A DNA stretch of 64,000 nucleotides from Polaromonas sp. GTDB lineage: Bacteria > Pseudomonadota > Gammaproteobacteria > Burkholderiales > Burkholderiaceae_C. Shown piece by piece: positions 1-10,000 of the stretch (its first letter is position 1; each line of letters begins with the position of its first letter). The notes beneath the pieces were generated by a model, which did no database searches, was not told the origin of the DNA, and saw only the letters and a program-made list of their open reading frames with translations. A program made the translations under genes and the position numbers. The stretch is from positions 62,001-126,000 of the forward strand of contig NZ_JAQSDA010000007.1 of assembly GCF_029945685.1 (NCBI RefSeq). Direction: 5' to 3'.

Positions 1-1023
1 CGTCTGCCGCAACGCGCCGCCGCGCGGCACAACGCCGGCACGGTCATCGTCGGGGCAGGGCGCGCCGGCTGGGAGATGGCGCAAGCCCTGCGCGAACGCG
101 ACGCCGACATGCCCATCACCCTGGTCACCGCCTGCAGCGGCGACATCTACGACAAACCCATGCTGTCGGTGGCCATCGCACGCGGCATGGCCGTCGACAA
201 GCTGGCGCGCGAAAGCGGCGACCAGGCCGCGCAACGCCTCGGCGTGCGCTTGCTGGCCCACACGCAGGCCGTCAGCATCACGCCGGGCAGCCGCCAGCTG
301 CGCACCACCCGCGGCACGCTGCGCTACCGGCACCTGGTGCTGGCGCACGGCGCCCAGGCGCGCTCCCTGCCACAACTGCCTGCAGCCCTGTGCTGGCGCA
401 TCAACCATCTGCAGGCCTATGCAAAATTCCGTGCGGTGCTGGGCAGCTCTGCGCAACGGATCGCCATCGTGGGCGCCGGCCTGATTGGCTCCGAACTCGC
501 CAACGACCTGGCGCTGGCGGGCCACCAGGTCACCCTGCTCGATGTGCAGACGCGACCACTCGCAAGCTGCTTGTCGGAAGCGCAATCGCAGCAACTGCTG
601 GCGGCCTGGCGCGACCTGCCGCTGCGGTTTGTCGCAGGGGTGCAGATCAGCGGGGTGAAGTCGCTGGCAACGTCGGGCCAAGGGGAAAAACAGCTCGGCA
701 CGGCATGTGGCCAGACCTTCACGGTCGACCACATCATCGTGGCCGCAGGGCTACAGACACCGAGCCGGCTGGCGCGCAGCGCCGGCCTGGCCTGGAACCG
801 GGGCATTGACGTCCAGCCCGACTCACTTTCCACCAGCGTTGAAGGCATTCACGCGCTGGGTGATTGCATTTCCGTCAAGGGCGAAGTCAGCCGCTTTATC
901 GAGCCCATCGGCCGGCAGGCGCAAACGCTGGCGGCAGGCATTCTGGGGCTGGCTGCCATGCCCTACCATCTTGCTCGTGTGCCACTGCGGGTGAAAACAA
1001 CGTCCCTGCCGTTCACGCTGTAG
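1..1023 (+). CDS. FAD-dependent NAD(P)H oxidoreductase, rubredoxin-reductase type (5' partial)
   Basis: Flavoprotein reductase that would pass electrons from NAD(P)H through FAD to a small carrier such as rubredoxin. The frame is open from base 1, and codons before the first ATG (position 76) already encode the FAD-binding Rossmann motif VIVGAGRAGWEMA, so the true start lies outside the window. A second dinucleotide fold, IAIVGAGLIGSELA, begins near base 466 (NAD(P)H site), and GIHALGDC near base 847 is the conserved FAD-contacting motif of this superfamily. The alanine- and arginine-rich stretch at the very beginning could be a linker from an N-terminal rubredoxin or other domain, but that part is not visible. 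It converges on the tpsA gene across a shared hairpin. The class is sure; the electron acceptor is inferred. Confidence 0.8.
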   Translation, partial: RLPQRAAARHNAGTVIVGAGRAGWEMAQALRERDADMPITLVTACSGDIYDKPMLSVAIARGMAVDKLARESGDQAAQRLGVRLLAHTQAVSITPGSRQLRTTRGTLRYRHLVLAHGAQARSLPQLPAALCWRINHLQAYAKFRAVLGSSAQRIAIVGAGLIGSELANDLALAGHQVTLLDVQTRPLASCLSEAQSQQLLAAWRDLPLRFVAGVQISGVKSLATSGQGEKQLGTACGQTFTVDHIIVAAGLQTPSRLARSAGLAWNRGIDVQPDSLSTSVEGIHALGDCISVKGEVSRFIEPIGRQAQTLAAGILGLAAMPYHLARVPLRVKTTSLPFTL

Positions 1024-1033
1024 ACGGCAGCGT

Positions 1034-1076
1034 TAGGGCCTGTTCGCACTTGTATAAATGGTGTGAACAGGCCCTA
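1034..1076. terminator. Bidirectional terminator-like hairpin between the oxidoreductase and tpsA
   Basis: A long inverted repeat with arms at 1034-1049 and 1061-1076. The arms are complementary over 16 positions with one G-T pair, and the 11-nt loop is AT-rich. It sits 10 bases after the oxidoreductase stop, and the tpsA stop codon (TAG on the minus strand, 1074-1076) is the outermost part of the stem. There is no long T tract on either side, so strength is uncertain. Confidence 0.65.
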
Positions 1077-4000
1077 GCCTGGCTGGTGCGCCGGCCCCAC
1101 GCGCAGGCGCCGGGCAATGACCCGGCGCGGCGATTCTTCCCCCTGCGCCTGAATGGTCAGCACCACTGAACGTGCGCCCAGGCTCACCCGGATCTGCAGC
1201 GGTAGCGCGCCCGCGGGCAAGCCTGCCGCAACAAAGGCCCCGGTCTCGGTATTGACCCGCAACCACGCCGGTAGCGGCCGGCCGCTGAGGGTTGTGGCAC
1301 CGACCTGCACCGCACCTCCCGTCGCACCTGTCAGCAAGGCGGACGGCAGCGAGAAACGAAAACCGCTGCCCTCGGTGGCAAGTTCACTGACCACCGTGAC
1401 CGTGACGAGGCCGGACTCCTGGTCGGTGGGCTCCCGAACGATCTTCACCGTCGTTCCGCTGTCACCGCCCGAGGCAGTCGGGGCACTTTCCATCAGGGCG
1501 TTCGCGCCGGCCACTGTCAGGCCGGAAGCAGCGAACCGCTGCGGGGGAACCGGCGGCAGCGAGGGCGTCTGGAACAAGGAGCCAGCGAAGCTGGACAGGT
1601 CGGTGATGCTGGCCGCGGTGGTGGCGGTGGGGTCCATCAGCGTGTAATTGTCTGCCGCCGCGCCACCCAGGGAGATGCCGGTGATGTAGACGGTTTTGTT
1701 GGTGCCCACTGAAGAGTTGTCAAAGTTTCCTGTGGCACGGCTCACGGTCAGGACATCCCCGGGGACGATGCCGGCGTAAGCTGCGCCAGCCGAGTTCAGT
1801 GTCGCACTGGTGTTGCCGTCCACGACCTTGTTGTTGGCGGTGATGCCGCTGACACTGCTGATCGATGCCCTGTTGATGGTCAGTTGCCCATTGCTGAGAA
1901 TCAGCGTGTAGTTTTCGTTGTTGGCAGCACCGGAGACGATGGTCACCGGTCCTGCGGCCACCGGGGTATTGAACACCGCCGCGCTGGTGCGCGTCACACC
2001 CACGCTGGCTGCGGTGTCGCCGTCGATATAACCAGAAGAATTTCCGGTAAACACCGGATTGGTCTGGCCATAAATTTTGCTGGCGTTGTCGCTGGTGATA
2101 GTCAGCGTGGGCGCCACACGGTACAAAAACATGCTGCTACTTCCGCCGGGCGTGAAGCTCGTGGCGGTGTTGTAGCGCTTGCTGTAACCGGTAACCCCTT
2201 CCGTCGTGGTGAGCGGGTCGCCAAGCGTTCCGGGATCACCGCTATAAACAAGATAGCGGCCTGATGTAGCAACAATTCCCGCCGTGCCCAAGGTATTGTT
2301 GAGTTGCCCCCCCGTGGCGACACCCGCGGCATTGGAGCTACCGGCTTTAAGCACGATAGCGTCGCCGGTTCCCGCAGAAGTAACGGCATTGTCCAGCCTG
2401 AGGTTCGACGCGGCCCCTGTAGTTTCAATTTTGGCGGCGACCGCTGTGGTGACACCCGCCACACCGGCCACGGTACCGACGGTCAGCGCGCCAGCCTGGC
2501 TGTAGTCAATGCTGCCGGTGTTGGCGGCCAGCGTGGTCACAGCATTGCCAGTGTGGCGCAGGGTGTGGCTGCCACCTGCGCCAGTCAGCGCCAGACCTGA
2601 TGCGCTGATCGCGCCCGATTGGGTCACCGTGCCGCCGGCCGAGAGCGTGGCATTACCGGTGGTCAGCACCGCCGCCACATCGAAACCATTGACGTCGGTG
2701 TATTGAATCGCCCCGGCCGAGGTCGCCTGAAGATTGATCGTACCGGCGTTGTTGCCGCTGTTGGTCAGTGTGATGGGCGAGTTTGCTGCCGAGTTCTGCA
2801 CCTTCAGCGTGCCCGCCGTGATGTTGCCGGTGGAGGCCGTCTGGGTGACAGCGCCGCCAGCCAGCAGGTCAAGCGTGCCTGCAACGTTTGATGCTGCGCT
2901 ACCCACCCCCATGTTGATCGCGCCGGTAGCGACGAAGGCACTGCCCCCTGCCGGGGTGTTGACGCCAAGATTGGTCGCCGCCACGTTAATGCGGTCGCCG
3001 CTGCTGCCAATGTTGCCGTTGGCATTGAGGGTGACGTTGGTGGCGGTGATGGTTTGCGTACCGGTGTCGGTGATTGAGCCCGCATTGAGCGTCAGGGTCT
3101 TGCCCGCCAGATTAACCGCAGCGCCTATCGTCATGACGCCCGTGCTGGCGGTATCACCGATCACGATGGGGCCTGTGGCGCCCGTCGCAATCGCCGTTAT
3201 TTCCGCGCCTGAAATATCAAAGGCGGACGCGCCTGCCAGCGACATCGCGCGATTTGCAGTTTTTGCCTTGATGGTCAGCGTCCCACTGGTTGCCAGCGCG
3301 TTGTTACCCGTGTTTGTGCCGATCGCCACGGTGTCCGCAACAACGGTGATGGCTCCGGTACCTGAGACAACGTCGATGTTGGTGTTCTGTGTATAAGTAC
3401 CCGTACCGGCGTCCACAAGAACCGTCCCACCGGAGCCTACCGCAGCGCCGCCGGTTGCGCTACCGCCCACCGCACTGAGATTGCTGCCCAGCGTGATGCC
3501 CAGCCCGCCCCCCGCCGCATCGAGCGTGATGGCCCCGGCGTTGCCGCCCGCCGCTACGCCGGCCACCCCGTTGCCGCCTGTCGTTGTGATCGCCGCCACC
3601 GTGACGTTGCCGCCTGTGGAGGTCACCGACACCGCCCCACCGTTGCCGCCTGCCTGATCGGCGCCGCTGCCTGCGCTGCCGCCCGCCGTGATGGCCGCAG
3701 CGGTGAGGGCTGCGCCCGCCTGCACGCTGACGCTGCCGGCGTTGCGCCCGGCGGTGCCGGCCTGGGCCGTTCCGCCGCCCGTGGCAATTGTGCTGGCGCT
3801 CAGGGTGCCGGTGGTGGTCACGCTGACCGCCCCACCGTCACCGTTGGCCCCGCCCGCCGTATTCAAGGCGCCAAGGGTGGCGTTGCTGCCTGTCAGAGTG
3901 AGCGAGCCGGCTGCGCCCCCTGCGCCGGTACCTGTCGCCCCGCCCGTCGATGCCGTGATGGTGCTCGTGCCCAGTGTGCCGCTGCCGGTGATGGAGACCA

Positions 4001-7000
4001 CCCCGGCGTTGCCGCCCGCCTGGTTGGCGCCGTTGGCTGCACTGCCGCTGGCGGTGATGGCGCCGGTGATGCTTCGGTTCACGCCGGTGATCGTGATGTT
4101 GCCCGCGTTGCTGCCCGCGCGGGTGCCCGCTGCCAGCACGGTGCCGCTGCTGCTGATGGTCGTCGCGCTGACCCCGGCCTGCGAACTCAGGCTGATCGAG
4201 CCGCCGTTGCCGCCTGCCCCGCCTGCTGTGGACAGCGCCGTTGTGGTGACGTTGCCTGAGGCGGCCGTGTTGCTCACGCTGATGGAGCCTGCCGTGCCGC
4301 CCAGGCCTGTGCCTGCGGCAGCGCCTGTGCTGGCTGCCAGTGTTGTGGTCTGTATGTTGCCGGCCGCGCTGTTGCTCACACTGATCGTGCCCGCATTGCC
4401 GCCCGCGCCGTTGTTGACACCGGCGCCGCCGTTGGCCGCCAGGGCGGTGACGGTGATGCCGCTGTTGCCGGTGACAGAGATCGCCGCGCCGTTGCCGCCG
4501 GCCTGCTCGCCAGTGGTCACGCCGCTGCTGCCGCTGGCGGTGATCGTTGTGCCGGTCAGCAACCCGCCCGTCGCCTGCAAGGTCACCGCACCTGCATTGC
4601 GCCCTGTCGTGCCCGCATTGGCCGTGCCGCCTGAGCTGTTGATGACGCCTACAGTTTGTGCGCCCGCCGTGGTCACACTGATGGCACCCCCATGGCCGCT
4701 GGCGCCTCCCGTTGTGGTGAGGGTGCTCAACGTCGTGGCCATGCCCGCGGCGTTGTTGTTCACGCTGATGCTGCCAGCTGCCAGCGCCGCTGTGGTGCCT
4801 GCGGATGCGCCGGTGCGGACGTTGAGCCCGCCGGTGCCCGCAAGGCTGATGGTCCCGGTGCTGGCTGCGCTATTGGTCACACTGATGCTGCCTGCCGCGC
4901 CGCCCGCGGCGTTGCCGCTGCCGCTTGCGCCGCCGTTGGCCGTCATGGCGCCGGCGCCCGTGCTGCTCATGCCGCCTGCGGTACTGGTCACGCTGATGGT
5001 GCCGCCGCTGCCGCCTGCGAAGCTGGCACCGTTGCCTGCCCCGCCTGTGGCGCTCAGGACACTGGCTCCAAGGGTAACGGTGCCGCCGCTCAGGGTGATG
5101 TTGCCTGCGTTCGCTCCTGCGCTCGTGCTGCCCACCCCGCCCGTCGAGGTGATCGCCGCCCCGCCTGTGTCGAGCACGCCCGCACCAGTGGCGCTGACGC
5201 TGATGCTCCCGCCTGCGCCTTTGGTGCCGCCTGTGGTGGTCAAGGCTGCCGTGGTGACGTTACCGCCTGCAAATGTGTTGCTCACGCTGATCGAGCCTGC
5301 AGTGCCGCCTGCGCCCGATCCAACGGCGTTGCCGGTGCTCGCCGTCAGGGCGCCCGTCACGAGGTTGCCTGCGGTGTTGTTGGTCACCGAGATCGTGCCG
5401 GCGTTGCCGCCAGCGGCGTTGCCCGTCCCGCCCGCACCACCGCTGGCGGTGATCGTCGTCGTGCTTGCGCCACCCGTCGAGGTCAGGCTGACCGTGCCGG
5501 CATTGCCGCCCGCCTGGTTGGCGCCCGCACCGGCGCCGCCACTGACGTTGATCGCAGCGCTGCTGGTGAGCGCGCCCGTCGAGTTCACGGTGATCGCGCC
5601 ACCCGTGCCGCCCGTGCCCGTGGTGCTGCCAACCGTGCCGTTGGCGGTGATGCCGGCCACCGTCACACCTGCTCCGGTGATATCCACCGCTCCGGCGTTA
5701 CGCCCGTTGTTGGTGCCGCTCGCCGCACCGCCTGTCGATGTGATCAGGCCCGTGGCCACTGCCCCGCTGCCCGTGATGCTCACCGCACCACCATCTCCAT
5801 TGGCCGCCCCTGTGGTGGTGATGGCGCCGGTGGAGATGGCTTTGCCCGTCAGGCTCAGCGCAGTGCCTGCGCCCGTGCTGGCGCCGGTGATGGTGATGTC
5901 ACCTTTGTTGGTCGTGCGGTTGGTGTCAATCGTCACGCCGCTGGCCAGCGTCACCGCGCCGGTGATCGTGACGTTGTTGCCGGCGACGTCGGCGGTGGTG
6001 ATGTCGCCGCGCAGCGTGCTGGTCGCCGCCGTCAGCGCTGCCGAGGCGATTTCGTTGCCTGCACCGATCTGGCCGACGCTGAGGGTGCTGGTGCCGGCGT
6101 TGAAGCTGACGGTTTCTGCCGAATTGCCGCGCACCCCGGCAAAGGCATTGATCACGCCGTTGGCGAGCACACCGGCGGTGTTCACGCTCAGGTTGGAGCC
6201 GTCGGCCAGCACCAGTGTGCCGCCGTTGGCGTTGGCTGCGTTGCCGAAGGTGATGTTGTCTGCGGTGCTGGTGAAGGTGGTCGCCGCGCCGGCGTTGACT
6301 TTGAGTGTGCTGCCGGTCGTGGCAACGTAGGTCTGCGCGTTGGCGTTGTACGTGGTGCCGGTGAAGCTGATCTCGCCGGTATCGGCGCCGGCTGTGGTGG
6401 CGGTCAGGGCTGTCGCACCGGTCACGCCGGCACCGGCTGCGCCAATATTGGCCACCGTGATGTCGTTGCCCGTTGCCGTCAGGGCCGACAGCGCGCTGGT
6501 GGCGCCCATCGCGCCGCTGACCGTCACATCGCCCGTGCCCGCCGTCACGTTCAGCGCGCGCGCGCCACCCGTGCTGTTGATGGTCGCGTCAAACTGCACG
6601 TTGCCGCCTGTGCCCACTCCGGCGTTGCCGCCGCGTGAGTCCAGCGTCACGGTCGCGGCATTGAGCAGGGCGTCTTTCTTGATGTTGATGGTGGCGCCAC
6701 TGCCCGATGTGCCTCCACCAAACTGATTGCCGCCCAGCGCGGTCAGGTTGCCTGCCAGCGTGATGGTCGGTGTGCCTCCGGCTGCGTCCAGCGTGATGGC
6801 CCCGGCATCGCCGCCCGCCGCCACGCCGGCCACACCGTTGCCGCCCGTCGTTGTGATCGAGCCCACCGCTACATTGCCGCCTGTGGAGCCGACACTCACC
6901 GCAGCACCGTTGCCGCCTGCCTGGTTGGCGCCCACCCCGTTGCCACCTATGGCGCTGATCGCGCCAGTGCCGGTGATGGCCCCCGTCGAACTCAAAGTGA

Positions 7001-10000
7001 TGGTCCCGCCGTTGCCGCCTGCGCCCAGTGTGCTGGCGTTTGTGCCGTTGGCAGTGATCGTGCTGGCGCCCAGCGTCAGGGCTGCGCCACTGATGCTGAC
7101 GGTGCCGGCGTTGCGCCCATTGCTCGTGCCGCCTGCTGCACCGCCGCTGCTTGCAATGTTTCCAGCCACCACCGTGCCGCTGGCTGCGGCCAGTGTGATG
7201 TTGCCGCCATTTCCGTTGAGCCCGCCTGTGGTGGTCAGCGTGCCTGTCGTCAGGTTGCCTGCCGTGTTGCTTACGCTGATGGAGCCTGCCGTGCCGCCTG
7301 CGCCAGAGCCTACCGCAGCACCCGTCTGGGCAGCCAGTGCGCCCAGGCTGATCACGCCCGCAGCCGTGTTGCTCACCGTGATGCTGCCGGCGTTGCCGCC
7401 GGCGCCACCTGTGGTCGAACCGGCCCCGCCGCTGGCCGTGATCGCGCCGGTCTGTGTGATGCCGTTGGTGGAGGTAATTGAGATGGCCGCGCCGTTGCCG
7501 CCGGTCTGGCTGGTGCCGGCGCCTACACCTGCCGAGCCGCTGGCCGTGATGGCCGCCGCCGTCACGCCTGCTCCGGTAATGCTCACCGTTCCCGCGCTTC
7601 GCCCTGTGCTGTTGGCTGCTGCCGTGCCTCCTGTGGTGGTGATCGCACCCCCCAGATTCACCGCTCCCGCGCCCGTGATGCTCACCGCACCACCATCTCC
7701 ATTGGCCGCCCCTGTGGTGGTGATGGCGCCGGTGGAGATGGCTTTGCCCGTCAGGCTCAGCGCAGTGCCTGCGCCCGTGCTGGCGCCGGTGATGGTGATG
7801 TCACCTTTGTTGGTCGTGCGGTTGGTGTCAATCGTCACGCCGCTGGCCAGCGTCACCGCGCCGGTGATCGTGACGTTGTTGCCGGCGACGTCGGCGGTGG
7901 TGATGTCGCCGCGCAGCGTGCTGGTCGCCGCCGTCAGCGCTGCCGAGGCGATTTCGTTGCCTGCACCGATCTGGCCGACGCTGAGGGTGCTGGTGCCGGC
8001 GTTGAAGCTGACGGTTTCTGCCGAATTGCCGCGCACCCCGGCAAAGGCATTGATCACGCCGTTGGCGAGCACACCGGCGGTGTTCACGCTCAGGTTGGAG
8101 CCGTCGGCCAGCACCAGTGTGCCGCCGTTGGCGTTGGCTGCGTTGCCGAAGGTGATGTTGTCTGCGGTGCTGGTGAAGGTGGTCGCCGCGCCGGCGTTGA
8201 CTTTGAGTGTGCTGCCGGTCGTGGCAACGTAGGTCTGCGCGTTGGCGTTGTACGTGGTGCCGGTGAAGCTGATCTCGCCGGTATCGGCGCCGGCTGTGGT
8301 GGCGGTCAGGGCTGTCGCACCGGTCACGCCGGCACCGGCTGCGCCAATATTGGCCACCGTGATGTCGTTGCCCGTTGCCGTCAGGGCCGACAGCGCGCTG
8401 GTGGCGCCCATCGCGCCGCTGACCGTCACATCGCCCGTGCCCGCCGTCACGTTCAGCGCGCGCGCGCCACCCGTGCTGTTGATGGTCGCGTCAAACTGCA
8501 CGTTGCCGCCTGTGCCCACTCCGGCGTTGCCGCCGCGTGAGTCCAGCGTCACGGTCGCGGCATTGAGCAGGGCGTCTTTCTTGATGTTGATGGTGGCGCC
8601 ACTGCCCGATGTGCCTCCACCAAACTGATTGCCGCCCAGCGCGGTCAGGTTGCCTGCCAGCGTGATGGTCGGTGTGCCTCCGGCTGCGTCCAGCGTGATG
8701 GCCCCGGCATCGCCGCCCGCCGCCACGCCGGCCACACCGTTGCCGCCCGTCGTTGTGATCGAGCCCACCGCTACATTGCCGCCTGTGGAGCCGACACTCA
8801 CCGCAGCACCGTTGCCGCCTGCCTGGTTGGCGCCCACCCCGTTGCCACCTATGGCGCTGATCGCGCCAGTGCCGGTGATGGCCCCCGTCGAACTCAAAGT
8901 GATGGTCCCGCCGTTGCCGCCTGCGCCCAGTGTGCTGGCGTTTGTGCCGTTGGCAGTGATCGTGCTGGCGCCCAGCGTCAGGGCTGCGCCACTGATGCTG
9001 ACGGTGCCGGCGTTGCGCCCATTGCTCGTGCCGCCTGCTGCACCGCCGCTGCTTGCAATGTTTCCAGCCACCACCGTGCCGCTGGCTGCGGCCAGTGTGA
9101 TGTTGCCGCCATTTCCGTTGAGCCCGCCTGTGGTGGTCAGCGTGCCTGTCGTCAGGTTGCCTGCCGTGTTGCTTACGCTGATGGAGCCTGCCGTGCCGCC
9201 TGCGCCAGAGCCTACCGCAGCACCCGTCTGGGCAGCCAGTGCGCCCAGGCTGATCACGCCCGCAGCCGTGTTGCTCACCGTGATGCTGCCGGCGTTGCCG
9301 CCGGCGCCACCTGTGGTCGAACCGGCCCCGCCGCTGGCCGTGATCGCGCCGGTCTGTGTGATGCCGTTGGTGGAGGTAATTGAGATGGCCGCGCCGTTGC
9401 CGCCGGTCTGGCTGGTGCCGGCGCCTACACCTGCCGAGCCGCTGGCCGTGATGGCCGCCGCCGTCACGCCTGCTCCGGTAATGCTCACCGTTCCCGCGCT
9501 TCGCCCTGTGCTGTTGGCTGCTGCCGTGCCTCCTGTGGTGGTGATCGCACCCCCCAGATTCACCGCTCCCGCGCCCGTGATGCTCACCGCACCACCATCT
9601 CCATTGGCCGCCCCTGTGGTGGTCACGGTACCCGCCGCGGTGCTGGTCACGCTTGCACCGGAGAGGGTGATACCACCGGCCTGCGCGCTCAGACCTGCTG
9701 CCAGTGAAAGGGTACCCGCGCCGCTGCTGTCGGCATCGGCTTTGAGGTTGATCGACCCGGTGCCGGTCACGGCAATGGTGGCACCGGTAGAAACGTTGAT
9801 ATTGTTGTTGGCTTCAAGTCGCACGCTGCCATTGGCGGCCATGGACAAGGGATTGTTGACAGAAATGTCGCGCGTGGCCTGCAAAAACAGCTCGTTGAAT
9901 CCGGTGACGGTTGATATCTGCACGGTGTAGGTGCCAGGATCAGGCGCAGTTGCAAAGGCCAAATCTGGCGTGTTGACAGGCTGGTTAATCACCACCGACG

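Noticed and set aside
5773..9622. Repeat array considered as CRISPR or satellite DNA
   Set aside because: The repeats are in frame within tpsA, very long, and have no spacer structure.
3688..9930. Very long plus-strand open frames rich in Pro, Val and Ala opposite tpsA
   Set aside because: They are mirror images of the repetitive Gly/Ala/Thr codons of tpsA, have no domain, and repeat exactly where tpsA repeats.
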